A stretch of 64,000 nucleotides of DNA. It comes from Karstenula rhodostoma CBS 690.94. Its lineage: Eukaryota > Ascomycota > Dothideomycetes > Pleosporales > Didymosphaeriaceae. Positions 47,311 to 59,250 of the stretch are shown in pieces. Each line of letters starts with the position of its first letter. The stretch's first letter is position 1. The position numbers and the translations under genes are program-made. The DNA is taken from assembly GCA_010093485.1 (NCBI GenBank), contig MU001510.1:761709-825708 (forward strand), written 5' to 3'. The notes under the pieces are model-generated. The model saw only the letters and a program-made list of their open reading frames with translations, had not been told where the DNA came from and ran no database searches.

Positions 47311-49111
47311 CTACTCACCCGCATCAGGCACCCACTTCTCGATTTTGAGCTTTACCCCCACAGCGGCAGCTTCCGACCACAAGCTCGGAAACATTGTCCC
47401 CTTACGCAAATGGTCGAAAGATTTGTCAGTGAAGGACTCAGCGAACCAAAGTTCAATGGTTTCCATGTTAGGCCAAGCGTCTCCGGTTGCTTTCTCTTGC
47501 AGCAGATCTAAGATGCAGGTAATCGTGTCGAATACTGCATTCTTGATGACAAGATGTTCAAGAGATTCAGGAAGAGGTTCCAAGGTGTCCGGAAATCCAT
47601 CCAACATACTTGCGAATGATGTGGTCAGCTTCTTAAGGCTAGTAAGCCTGGCAACGGTGAGTGAAAGTGAAGAAAGTAAGAATACTTTTGGCAGCTTCAG
47701 AGAGACTAGCTGTGAGATGTCCACGGGGTGGTGCAACAGTTCGTCGCCCAGTGGGTATTCGCCTCGGTAAATATCATTTGGTCCGTCCGAGAGATCGAGA
47801 TGCTTTAAGTTCCCAAACGCGGCCAGAAGCGGGCCGAAGTAGTCGATTGGGTTTGTAATATCTAAACGACCAGACTTGGGCACATGCTGGAGGTCTGTTT
47901 CAGGTGCGTTAACAACATGTTTATCTGCAAGGTGGGGGCACTGTGACTCACCAAGGCGGAGTTTGGAAATGTTTTGGAAACTAGTGCTTGAGATGACCAG
48001 TGGATGGAGGCCAGCTCGGCGGTTGGGGTGGAACTCCAATCTCAAGTGCAACTTCCGAATGGCGGGGAAGAACTCCAGTCCGGATAGAGAGACAGGGGCA
48101 GGGCCACGGATGATGAGCGACTCTATAGCGCCCAATACACCAAGCTGTTGGAAGTGGGCAAAGCGGTGACATTGGGCACGCCTTACGCCAAAGCAAGCGC
48201 AAAGAAAGTCAAGTCTACCTTCTCTTGAGAGTTTTGGGGTCGAGATGAGTGTCACTTGACTGACGTTGGTTACCAGAGTCAGGATAATGCCGATAAGAGG
48301 GTACGGGTATTGTGTCCTCAGCTTTTTTTTCCAGCTGGCACGAAGCACCCTCGGGATTTTGAGAGTTTTGATGTAGGCGTCTACGCGCTTGATAAATTCG
48401 TCCTGGTTCGAGGACGTTGTTAGCGGAATCTACCTGTATAAAAGTGTTCCCATGATACATACATCAGGCCCATCTCCCCAGAGACCTCTGCGTGCTATAG
48501 ATATAGCGTGATTATGTGTAGGAAGAAATACGGTAAGTTGCCGAACCTTTCTCCTGAGATCAGGCCGCTCGAGCAACGTACGGGCCAAGAAGCTGAAGGG
48601 GGATGGTTCCCGTATTGCCGAAAAGCGCTGCGGGTGGAATAGAACAGGAGAATCGACAAGTAGTTCCTGTGCCCATGGTGTGAAAACCCTACTGGCCAAT
48701 GCCACGCTTCTGTAATTTTCTGAGTCATGGCGAAAGCGGTCTAAGACAGTTGTTTCGGTTGTTCCCGTGTCTTCATCGTAGATAGGGTCTGTATCCTCTC
48801 TCAGATGTGATATTATTCTCCTGATTATCTCGGCTGGTAGGTTGTCAAGACGAGGAGGACCTAGTTGTGTAAGTCCGCTGCAAGAAAGAGGGGAAAGCGG
48901 TTGGTAGACGAGGATCAGAACTCACTCTTGATGTCTGTATACAACTCCGTGGTCGTGCTGTCTCTGATACGGGACGTCTAAAGTCGATGGTTCATTAGCA
49001 TGCGCGCACGAGACTAAGAGGTTTAGTCCAACTCACCGCAAGCTGCGACATATGCTCTTCCTTGGTGCTCAGCAGGGCACTCTGGCCGTTGTCCGCGGTT
49101 CCTTCCTCCAT
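47311..49111 (-). CDS. F-box protein with leucine-rich-repeat-like region
   Basis: Exons 49111-49037, 48977-48926, 48860-48463, 48402-47952 and 47894-47311 give 1560 coding bases and 519 residues, all phases consistent. The F-box is at about residues 45-60 (LDNLPAEIIRRIISHL) and binds Skp1 in SCF ubiquitin ligases. The C-terminal half has repeated hydrophobic patterns (IRKLHLRLEF, NISKLRL, LKHLDLSDG, LVSLKLPKV, LKKLTTSF, LEHLVIKNAV) like an irregular leucine-rich repeat that would choose a substrate. The 57-base intron at 47951-47895 is in frame with a strong GTGAGT donor. Intron 2 uses the acceptor ACAACTAG, the only one that keeps the F-box in frame. Fungi carry many such proteins of unknown substrate. 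Confidence 0.85.
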
Positions 49112-50060
49112 GGTGTCTTCATGCGCAGAGACACGCACTTGGGACACTCAGCGTCGATTGTCCAAAGTGGGGTGGTGGAGAGGTGGCAAGGAGAGGGGGA
49201 GAGAAAGAGGTCGAGAAAGGTTGCTGACTAAGAGCGACAAACGGCGCAAGCGATACCAACTTCACCGCTGCTACTACAAACGGACTAAAGGGCCCTCTCA
49301 CCTTCACCGATCCTTGACGGAAACCCTCGGCTTAAGATGTGGTCTGATATGGAGTATGATGGGCAACGGTCTCTCCAAATTCAGGCCATGTTAGCCAAAA
49401 GGATCAGTCATTATCTATGGCAACGAAGCTGGATACATGAAGGGAATAAACAAAAATTCATCGAAAGATGTGTGCAAAGTCTTGAGCAGTCACTGACAAC
49501 AAAATTGCTTCTACAAACCACTCATCACCGTCTATGAGGACAATGCAACCAGAGAGAGCATGACTATGTTAAGTCTCACAATATGATAAGCTAGCTGTCA
49601 TTATCGTCGGAGTTTATTTGTCATTTACTTCGTCTACGTAAGCCTCGAAAGACTCGACGCCATCATGGACTGACCTTCAGACATCTTGATAGAACAGTGC
49701 GGCTAAGCCATGAATATAGCAACACCTTGATGACTTATCTCTCGGGTATCAGTCTAATCTCATCGTGACGAAGGCCCAACTCAACGGAAATCAAATTGCG
49801 ATGATGAGTACCCTAGTCTCTTCACATTTTCAATGGGGGTCTTCACGCTGCTCTTGACCTTCCTACGATTTTAAAAATGCGTTGCCAGAGTGAAACATGA
49901 TCAAATCGATCCAGCTATTACTGGGGTATTCACGTCAAATATATCCAGCTGAACGAAGTCATTACCAACAGTTACGAGTTCCAGGACGCAACCCCCTACA
50001 ACGAAGGCCTTTCCCTCCACATCCCGGACACCAAACAGCTTTTCAACCCTTCAGAAGCGC
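49112..50060. other. Intergenic region between F-box and AA9 genes
   Basis: Promoter side of the F-box gene on the left and 3' flank of the AA9 gene on the right. Short plus-strand open frames (for example 49337-49537) have no recognisable motif. Confidence 0.45.
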
Positions 50061-51223
50061 TTACCCCTGCCAAACCCTAGGCCCAGCACCCTGCCAGTTC
50101 TTCAGCTCTTCCATAGGCTGATACGGCCTCCACAATGCCTGGGGCAGCCAGATTCCTTCACATTGTCAGTAAATTCGTTGCTACTCAGTTTGTTTCTCCA
50201 CTTACCTGGATCCTTCGCATCAAAAGCGCCAGGGAAGTGCGTCACCGGACCTGGCTTTCCTATCCGCACTGTCAGCCACCGAGTCACCGAGCAAGAATCA
50301 CGTCACATACCCGTCCCTGTCCCCGTAATCTCCACATGCGCACACGCCTGATACATCTCCGTCGTCTTATACGAACCCCCGTTCTCCATATTCAGATGCT
50401 CCGCGCGGAGCAGGTACTTGCCCGGGGGTGTAGCAGCGGGGATGGTGAAGTTCATCTTTCCTACCCATCAGTATACCATCCCCTCCCAAACTGATAAACA
50501 CTTACGATATTGACCATAGCGTCAGAACTGTAGTCCCAGTGCTGCCCATCCGACGCGGGCTTTACGTCAATCTTGAACCTACAAACGAGCTTCCCATCAG
50601 CTACGGTATGCAAACCCTCAGAAGCGGGCGGAGAAAGACTTACCACTTCCCATCCCCCGTATACTCACCCAACTCCACCCCCTCAGGCGCCTTCGACAGC
50701 CACGCCGTCGCCGGGCCAGCATGATACATCCAGAAGTCAGGCTTGAACTACTTCCACATCAGCCTTTCCCTTGCCCTCTCCACCTCCCCACTTACGTCGC
50801 TCATATCCTTACTCTCATCCCCAATATCACGGCTCTGTCCGGCGGCACCGAACCCAATTGTGCTCCCGGCGGCTACTTCGAGCGTCTTGACAGGGAACAG
50901 TGGTAGCGTGCCGTTTGGGCCGCACATAGCGGACGCGCCGGAGTAGTCCAAGTTGGGGCCGAACATGGAGGTTGTGCTGGGGCTGTTGGAAGGTTAAAGG
51001 GGTGGTGGTGGGTGGAGAGGGGGATGGAAGTACCGGATGTATTCCCAGCGCTTGGAGATGATGCCGTTGAGGACGGTGTAGGGGAAGCCATCTGAGGGTA
51101 GTGTTAGCTGGGGTGATGCTGGGAGGGGTTACGATGGGGGTGGGGATGAGACGGACAGTGGGCGCTGGCTTGGTGGAGGGTGGATAGGGTGAGGAGGGTG
51201 AGCTGGTGGAGGGAGAACTTCAT
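50061..51223 (-). CDS. Lytic polysaccharide monooxygenase, AA9 family
   Basis: Secreted copper enzyme that oxidatively cleaves cellulose or other beta-glucans. Eight exons (51223-51157, 51091-51034, 50982-50796, 50747-50644, 50578-50506, 50455-50311, 50259-50206, 50155-50061) give 783 bases and 260 residues, the usual catalytic-domain length, with no CBM1. The signal peptide ends so that the mature protein starts with His (ASA|HYGFPY), the first copper-brace ligand, with intron 1 splitting the codon after it. Other family marks: HAGPATAWLS (second His), KYLLRAEHL, MYQACAHVEITGTG and GKPGPVTHFPGAF. The pattern of many tiny exons is common in this family. Acceptor choice before MNFTIP (GAAAG rather than GGTAG) was fixed by frame. 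Confidence 0.88.
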
Positions 51224-51985
51224 CGCCGCTGTGGTTGGTATGTTAGAGGTTCAGTTTGAATGCTAGAATGACAACAATAAGATGCTTCGCTGTTGGTATG
51301 TGGTCGAAGTATATATCCTTCCCTGTGTATGCCTCGATCTGGAATAGGGACCGCCTGGTATGACCTCTCGCGCGTATCGGCTTCTGAAATCATGGTTATT
51401 TCCCCGCTGCAACTTAGCTGCATAGCGTTTCTATCCATGTTGAAGTGTGTAGGATAATATAGTCATGTCTAGGGTTCGTTTGCTGGGACCATGCAATGCA
51501 GATGCAACCTTGCTCCGTGACAGAAAGGAGGGGGTGTTACGAGGGAGACAATGAATAGTGCAGAGGGTATTGCATTTAGGCATATTAGGGGTGTATTGGA
51601 AGCGCGTTCCCATATACCTGGCGTTGACAAATGAGATGGCGAGGTGGAGAGTGGGTGGGACTGTATGACTTCCTAAGGTGCTGATGTAGGACACGCAGCA
51701 AGGTCATCGTGGCGGTGTGATAGAAGAAACATCATGTAAGGTTCCAGTAAAGCTTCGCAATATCGATATCAGCGATTGCGCAGTCTTTAGCAATTTTTTT
51801 ATTTTAGAGCAGTTTGGGAAGACACCACGAAGCCAAGCACAAAAATGGTAAATCAAGTTTGAATAACCTACTCTACTTGGTTCAAATCGCAAGTCGCGAG
51901 AAATGATTGTTGGTGCATACCTACACCATGGAAGTTTTTGGTCCTACCAGAATAACCGCACAACCTCAGAGCTAGGTTAGCCACG
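51224..51985. other. Intergenic region, nothing recognised
   Basis: Promoter of the AA9 gene and 3' flank of the beta-propeller gene. No supported feature. Confidence 0.5.
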
Positions 51986-53270
51986 TCAAATCTTCCAAAA
52001 GCGCACCGTAGAATCCCCATCTACAGTCACAGCACCATACTTCTTGACGAGGAAAATCTTCTGTGGACCCCACACATGATCAAGGGGACCGACATTCCAT
52101 AGCCACTCAGTATTCGTTTCAAAGTCGTAGAGGTACTCCCCAACGTTCCACTGCCAGCTGATCTTCTTACCACCGTCGAGCCACGAGGGACTTATGGCTT
52201 CCCATATTCAGTACATTGAACAAAAGCGGAACGGGCTGGGGCTTACCTGTGGGAGGATAATTGTCGGTAATGTCGATTTCCCAGGTCTGGGTGACCTCTT
52301 TGGATGGGAAGTTGAGGATGCGCAGCCTGCCTCTATCGCCCACAGCGATCTGTTGACTGTCTGGGCTCCAGTCCAACTGCCGCGGCCAGTCGTTGAAGTC
52401 TTTGATCTCAATAGGCGCAGCGGTGAGGTTGCTCATAGCGTAGATTTGGAGGGTGTTGTTACCGCTGCCAAGAGCGATTGCAACGTATTTGCCGTCAGGC
52501 GAGAAGCGCGTGAGCCAGTTCTGTGAATTTGTCGCGGGAAATGAGAAGATCTTTTCACCAGAGGTTGCGTTCCACAGATTAGCGGTCTTTTCGTTCCAGC
52601 TCACGGAAGACAGGTGGACGCCGTCAGGGCTGAAGCTCAAGTCGGTCACAGCGGGCTGACCCTTCAAAGTGGCGACGGGAGTGTTGCTAGTGGTCTCCAA
52701 ATCGTATATATATCCGTAACGGGAGACTAGCTTGCCTTGCTTGCTGATAGCTCCGATGGAGCCTTGGTAAAGGATAGGCTGGTCAATTGGCTTCACATCT
52801 GATCCTACGCGTTGGCGAAGGAAAGTTTTCGGGGTATCATATTTGTATGACGCGATTCCCATGAATACATCGTAGCCGCCCTTTGTGGCTGGTCGGACCG
52901 TGAGATCCACCGCATACTGTTTGTCTGGCACCCTGAAGGCAAACCCGGACGCTGTGGTATTCTTTTCCACGTCAATGAACTCAATGTATGACCCATTGAA
53001 CATGACAAGGTATTTTTCGTCACTGGTGACTACTGCGTCGAAGTTGTCCTCTGGGTCCGGTGCGTTGAGTTGATAATGGAAGTCTTCAGAGCCCCATTCT
53101 CTTGGATAACCAGATGCCCATTTTGCAGTTACGTTGTTCTTCGCGAAGTCCGACTTTGTCTTGGGAACTAAGACAGTATTGACCAGAACTGTCTTGAAGC
53201 CAGGGAGTGCTGCCGAATAAGCTGCTTGTACAATGCCTGTGGTCGCGAGAAGAAGTTTGATGAAAGCCAT
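51986..53270 (-). CDS. Secreted WD40-like beta-propeller protein
   Basis: Exons 53270-52247 and 52197-51986 give 1236 bases and 411 residues. The intron must end at GGGAAG (52198) to keep the frame. The N-terminus is a signal peptide (MAFIKLLLATTGIVQAAYSA). The body contains repeated WD40-like signatures: DLSFSPDGVHLSSVSWN, LTRFSPDGKYVAIALGS, QLDWSPDSQQIAVGDRGRLRILNF and, at the end, GAVTVDGDSTVRFWKI. There are also several N-glycosylation sequons (NNVT, FNGS, KNTT, WNAT). It is therefore likely an extracellular or endomembrane beta-propeller. No catalytic motif seen. Its role is unknown. It is next to the AA9 gene on the same strand, but co-regulation cannot be read from the sequence. Confidence 0.8.
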
Positions 53271-54558
53271 TGTGGGTACCGAGGCGAAAACTCAGCCAGG
53301 ACGTGTTGGCGTAGTAAATCCAGTACAGCTGAGCGTTGTGGGCAAGCAGATAATTTAACGAGATCCCCAACGAATCTTGCCTGCTACTGAAAAGAGATGT
53401 CCTGCTTCATTCGACCCTGCTAGCATGCTCGGAGCACTGATCACCTGCTTCACGTTCGGAAGAAAACTTCGTATATTATCAGTACAAACATCCCTGATCA
53501 CATCCAAGGGCTGCAAGAGGAGCTTAAAAAATACCTGTTCCATGCATGAATAGAAAGCAGCAAAACGTTCGACTGTACGTTGCGCACACGGGTTGGCCAA
53601 GATGTTCCCGACATATCCCGGCTTCTGCAAGCTGCAACCATAATGAGGTCGACATCGCAGACCTCCCCAATCTACGTATGTTCACGACCGGCGTCAGTTT
53701 CCAAATTGAGGTGCGTCGTGGATCGATGGGTGAAATGCGCAATATAGCCAAACCTCCATCTTAGTGATCAGATGGACCGTGCAAATTAGGCAAGAAGTCG
53801 AATGCGCTGAAACATGGCGAATCGTGACTAAAAGCCAGCATTCCGGGTAAGTTTCTGAGCATAGCCAGTTAAAAGGTCACGTAACCAATGTCTGGGGATG
53901 CAGCAAGTCAATTTGGAGCATGGCGGGTTCCGGTACGCCGGACTACTAACAAGAGCAGTGAACCTCGCAGATCTCCCGCTTTTTGCGTTGGTGATAGGAT
54001 GGAAAATCCGGGGTAGTTTTGCCAAGGTCCTTTTGTAAGCAGAGGTCCGACCGTGTCCGTCCGGTGGTGGGCTGCTCTATGAACCTTCGAGGAGCCGGAT
54101 TCGGATTTCGCACGAGAGAGGCGGAGTTGCATAGTATTAGATGGATCCTAGGGTTCCAGAGTATCCTGCCAGTATGGGAAGACGTGGCCCTGCTCAGGTG
54201 AGAGCTGACCTGCCCAGGTTTTCGTATCTTTTGGTTTTCGTGCACCGTAGTGTGCACTCGCAATGAAGTTATTTGTCAAATCGTAGGTCCTTCTTATCAA
54301 TGCATACCGTTTTAATATATGCAGAAGATCATCGAGCAGACATGAGAGAAAAGGAGGTAGGGAGACAGGTAGGTATTTCCAGAGAGGTCGTCCGTTGTTC
54401 AACCTTATTCCTATTTGAGTTAGCCCCATCGGCCCCTTCTATTTCCCGAGCGTCGCTGCTCCTCCACGAACACTCCAACCCGCCTGTGCATGACCGCGCA
54501 TCCATAATGTGCCAATGCACCATGTAATTTGGAGCATACTCCTCCGTTCACAGGATCC
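53271..54558. other. Intergenic region, nothing recognised
   Basis: About 1.3 kb between divergent genes (secreted propeller on minus, Mg-chelatase-like on plus). Short open frames on both strands show no domains. Confidence 0.45.
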
Positions 54559-55974
54559 ATGGACGATTCGGGCGACCGCATCGCGGACAAGGTGCAGGCT
54601 TTGAGCGATATCGAGCTTGCCGCGCTACTCTGCCTGATCACCGACCAGCATTGCATCATTGAAGGGGAAAAGCAATCGCTGGATGAATTGGACCAGGAAA
54701 TTAGGCTGGTACAATATTACGACGGCTTATGCAAATGCATGCTAAAACTGGCAGGTCGCAACAAATGTCTTTGGGCTAACATGGGCGGTGCTTGAATGCT
54801 CGGAGAGCACCACCGTGGACGAATTTGGCGCGGGCATACTCGTCGACGAGACTGCCGGAGACTATTTCAGTCTGGCCAATGAAAGTACGAGGGAAGAAGT
54901 AGGAGGATTGGCCCTTGGAGGATTTACTGTTTGCGATTGCTAATGTTTGCCAGGACCTAAAGTATGCAGCACGGGCTGGGTCGCCAAAGAAATTCAATGG
55001 ACGGGTCCCAAGGTCTGCTCGCCCATTCACCCCTTTGGGCAGTCGGAAGATTGCAAGCGTTGTCATAGCAAAGAACCTCAATCTAGCAAGCAATCAGGTC
55101 CAGGTTCAAGCGCTTGAGGTACCCATGACCAACTGCGCCCGTGGAACATCATCTTAACTGGCTCTTAGCTCATCCGCGGCAAGCGTAATTTCACAAGGAC
55201 CGCAGTGCACGCGGCGCCGAAGCCGTTTCTCTTTATTGCATTAAACGCGGCTGGAACAGCTAGTTTGTCTCTACATTTGGTGAGTCGCTATAAACTTGGT
55301 ACCTTGTGAAATCTCTATTGACGATTCCCAGAATGACCAGCTCTTCATCTCGCATACACACCAGTTAGGCGATGGCTTTCCCAACCTCGAAGAGCTGCAA
55401 GAGAAAAAGCCCATCTACGAAGATGACGCCTCAACTTCGTCCGTTGTTCGGTTCCCTCCGGAGGCCATTGAAAAACGAGAAGGCACCATAATGTTTACAG
55501 AAGCGGTACGGTGCCCTCGTACCTCCTTGCAGACCACATCGTTGACGTGTCGCAGGACCTGAACGAGCTTTCAACCCTCACAGCGAAGGTATCGACCAGT
55601 ACCGAAGTAAGGGCATACCTGCACAACATAGTCATCTTCATGAGGCAGCATCGAGCGGTAGGAGGAGGTATATCGGCGATGGCGACGCGGCACTTTGATG
55701 TGCTGTCACGGTAAGCTTCCGACTTGTTGCTAACGATGTAGCTAACATGCACAGTGCTCTTGCACCCCTACACGGGCTATCCTACATAACACCCGCTCTA
55801 GTTGCGCTTGCAGCCCGAAAGATATACCCACATCGAATCCAAATAACGTCTCCAGAGAACGAGCGAAGCTTGCAATGGGGCAGCTCGCTCGATGCTGTCA
55901 GGGCGGTTCTCGAGGGTGTAACACCCGACGATGTGGTCGAGGAGGTGCTCCAGTCTGTCGAGGTACCTTTGTAA
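54559..55974 (+). CDS. Magnesium-chelatase-like (ChlI-related) protein
   Basis: Seven exons (54559-54708, 54755-54898, 54954-55118, 55169-55279, 55332-55450, 55501-55710, 55755-55974) give 1119 bases and 372 residues. Segments such as LSDIELAALLCLITDQHCII, ATNVFGLTWAVLECSESTTVDEF, RKIASVVIAKNLNLAS and the C-terminal THGLSY-like stretch followed by ALVALAARKIYPHRI resemble a fungal family usually annotated as magnesium chelatase or ChlI-like. No Walker A GxxGxGKT motif is visible, so it is unlikely to be an active ATPase of the photosynthetic type. The true role in fungi is unknown. The intron at 55451-55500 was preferred over a shorter candidate because only it gives matching phases. Family assignment is from memory. 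Confidence 0.68.
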
Positions 55975-56227
55975 TCCATCAAGCCTTTTCCAACACGCTA
56001 CACGCGCTTTGTGCCAATATTAATCGAGGATGACAATGCGAGAGGCTGATGTCATGTGATTGGGCATGGAGGGGCAAATGGTTGGCCTTGGACCCCGCAC
56101 TCGCGCCGTCGCGTTCAATCGCTTTCTGCTGTGCCCTCAGTACGTACCCGACATCAAATCGCATAGGGGTTAAAAGCAGCTCTTGGACCTCTCACCCATC
56201 TTTTCTGGCTTGCATTTTTTGTTGGCG

Positions 56228-57845
56228 ATGGCTACAGGTTATTTCTCCGAGCAGGTTGCAGCACTGCAAGACGTCGTCCAGGTAAGGCGCAATCGCCCCT
56301 GCGTCATCTTGTGCAATGCATACAACAAAGCTAACATCCACTCTGAGGGCGATGCTGCCGACCGTGACAGCAACAGCGTGCACAGCGATCAAGACGGACA
56401 GTTAGAGGTGCCGTGCCCCGCGCCCTCGATGCTGGCTGGGTTGATTCTCTTAGGTCGTCTTCGCACCCAACGACATTCGCCGTCGCAAATCGTCGCTCGT
56501 GCCCTCGACCGCACCGCGCCCCTCGCATCGCCGCCAGAAGACGCAATGCTTCGTGCACACGCTCCTCGAGAAGCACGATGGCGTCTCGGAAAAGCACCTC
56601 AACGCGTCGTACGAAGGTCTTGCACAGGAGCGCATGCTAGACAAAGACCCGCACGGCCATGCTGACGAATCCCAACATTCGCGTCTCTTGACGAAGAAGC
56701 AGATATCCGACATGGCCTTCGGTATACGAGAGCTTGCCAAGAAGCTGGCGCAAATACGCTTGAAACTGCATGTGCGGAACATATTCATCCTCGCGAAGGC
56801 GCACGACGAGACCTTGCTCAGGCACACGCGCGAGATGGTCGACTGGCTTCTGACGAAAGACCCCCATTACAGGGTGTACGTTGAAGAGACACTGCAGCAC
56901 AACAAGCTCTTCGACGCAAAGAGCTTGCTGCAGAAGCACTCGTTCGAAGGCCGGTTAAAATTCTGGACAAACGAGTTGTGCCACGACAAACCGCAGACCT
57001 TTGACATTGTGCTGGCGGTGAGCTCCCCACACCCAGAGCGCAACCCACCATACTAACCCCCGCAGCTCGGCGGCGATGGCACCGTCCTATACGCCTCGTG
57101 GCTCTTCCAGCGCATCGTCCCACCCGTCCTCGCCTTCTCCCTAGGCTCCCTCGGCTTCCTCACCAAATTCGACTACGATCAGTACCCACTGACGCTCCCC
57201 CGCGCCTTCGACGAAGGCATAACCGTCAGCCTCCGCCTCCGCTTCGAAGCCACCATCATGCGCTCGCAGACGCGCGACAACCCGGCCCGCGACCTCGTCG
57301 AGGAGCTCATCGGCGAAGAGAGCGAAGACGACCACACGCACCGCCCCGACGGCACGCACAACATCCTCAACGAGGTCGTCGTCGACCGCGGCCCAAACCC
57401 CACCATGTCCTCCATCGAGCTCTTCGGCGACGACCAGCACTTCACCACCGTCCAGGCTGACGGCGTCTGCGTCTCCACTCCTACGGGGAGCACGGCTTAC
57501 AACCTCGCCGCCGGCGGCTCCCTCTGCCACCCGGACAACCCCGTCATCCTCGTCACCGCAATTTGCGCGCATACGCTATCCTTCCGCCCCATCATCCTGC
57601 CCGACACTATCGTCCTGCGCGCGGGCGTGCCGTACGATGCGCGGACGAGCTCGTGGGCGAGCTTCGACGGCCGGGAGCGCGTCGAGCTGAAGCCCGGCGA
57701 TTACGTTACTATCAGTGCGAGCAGGTTTCCGTTTCCCAGCGTGCTGCCGCTGAGTCGGAAGAGCAAGGATTGGATTGATAGTATTTCGCGGACGCTGCAG
57801 TGGAATAGTAGACAGAGGCAGAAGAGCTTCAAGGAGTGGACGTAG
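56228..57845 (+). CDS. NAD+ kinase (Utr1-type)
   Basis: Phosphorylates NAD(H) to NADP(H) with ATP. Exons 56228-56281, 56348-56407, 56454-57017 and 57066-57845, all phase 0, give 485 residues. The catalytic GGDGT motif starts the last exon (LGGDGTVLYAS). The second conserved region, STPTGSTAYNLAAGGSL, and the following HTLSFRPIILPD are intact. The variable N-terminus (about 170 residues) is typical of fungal cytosolic Utr1/Yef1-like enzymes, and I see no mitochondrial presequence. The first two small exons are placed by splice signals and phase and are less certain than the rest. It converges on the porphobilinogen deaminase gene with 158 bases between stop codons. Confidence 0.92.
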
Positions 57846-58003
57846 GTGCGTTGGGGTATTTCTGGGGGGGTTTTAGGTTATGGCAGTATCGCGCAATCGA
57901 ATTCATATAGACATCTTCAGCATGTGCTTCCACACGCATTTTGTGTTGCAAGAATCGTGCGGTTGTTCCCCGATGCTAGAGCTGCGGAACAGCTTCTCAC
58001 CGC

Positions 58004-59250
58004 TCACGAGGCAGCCGTGCGGTCCTCCTGCTGCTGCTTCGCCGCCCACAGCTTCTCCTTGCTTATGCCCTCCAGAATCTTGTCCGCGCCCTTTTCGAGC
58101 AAGATCCTCGCTACATCCCTCCCAAGATCCTCTGCCTCCTCCGCCGATCTGACTCTCCGCGCCGTCTCATACTCCACGCACTCCTTCCCATCCACGCTCA
58201 CCACCAGCGTCTTAAGCACGAGCTCTTGCTCATCAAGCTCCGGCTCCGGCTCCTCCACCGGCTGCCCATGCTTGTCGAAGTCCTTGGGCGGATGGATCCC
58301 TACCCCCACCCCCTTGCCCCCACGCCACGACGTCTCGACCCCAATTGGCACGCTGCAGCCCCCCTCGAGCGCACGCAGCAGCGCACGCTCCGCCGAGCAC
58401 GCGCGCGTCGTCCTCTCGCACCGTATCTTGGACACAAGCTCCTGCATCTTTGCATCGTCCTTGCGGATCTCCAGCGCCAGCGCGCCCTGCCCCACCGCGT
58501 GCAGCATGCCGCCGTTGCCGCTAGTCAGGTACTGCGTGATCCTGTGTTCCCAGCCCATGCGCTTGATGCCTGCCGCCGCGAGGATGATAGCGGCGTACTG
58601 CGAGTCCTCGGCGTCGAGTTTGGCCAGGCGCGTGCCGATGTTGCCTCTGAGGTCTGCGAACTTGAGGCCGGGGTATATGCGGCGCAACTGCGCGGCGCGG
58701 CGGATCGACGACGTGCCTATTGTTGAGCCTGCGGGAAGCGAGGCGAGGGACGTGTTTTGTGGGAGGTGCGGGGAGACGATGAGGACGTCGCGGGGGTCTT
58801 CGCGCTCGAGGATGACGCCGAGCTTGAGGTCGTCCGGGAGCTGGGTGGGCATGTCTGGGGCGGTGGTCAGCTTTGGCCTTGTTTCTCAATATACAGCTTG
58901 GTTGAGCTCTTACCTTTCAGACAATGCTGGATCAAGTCCAGCTCCCCCGTCGCCAGCATGGTTTCCAGCTCGCCGGTCCACAAGCTCTTCGCATTCTCCC
59001 CCTGGCTCAGGATCTGCAGCGGCGTGACCTTGTCTTTGTCGCCTTGCGCGAGCACGGGACAGATTTCATAGGTCCTATCTGGCTGCACCTTCTTCAGCTT
59101 CTCTTCCACCCATCTCGCCTGCACCTGTGCGAGCGCAGAGCGGCGCGTGCCGATTTTTATGGTGGGGAATTGCGTGCTCGCTGACGTGGTCGAGGTTTCC
59201 GGGGCGGATTGCGAAGGCGCTGGAAGATTTGTGTCTGTTGCCGAAGCCAT
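58004..59250 (-). CDS. HEM3: Porphobilinogen deaminase (hydroxymethylbilane synthase)
   Basis: Third enzyme of haem synthesis; condenses four porphobilinogen molecules into hydroxymethylbilane in the cytosol. Exons 59250-58914 and 58854-58004 (phase 1) give 395 residues. Domain 1 starts with KIGTRRSALAQVQA, and LDLIQHCLKDMPT is split by the intron. SIGTSS-type signature appears as TIGTSSIRRAAQL, with LRGNIGTRLAKLD after it. The Cys that carries the dipyrromethane cofactor is in LEGGCSVPIG. The region after it has a fungal insert (HPPKDFDKHGQPVEEPEPELDE). Start at 59250 gives a short Ser/Thr-rich head before the catalytic fold; an in-frame ATG 34 codons upstream is less likely. Confidence 0.95.

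Noticed and set aside
55506..55532. 27-base GT-AG intron candidate in the Mg-chelatase-like gene
   Set aside because: Too short and the phases do not match; the 50-base intron at 55451-55500 restores the frame.
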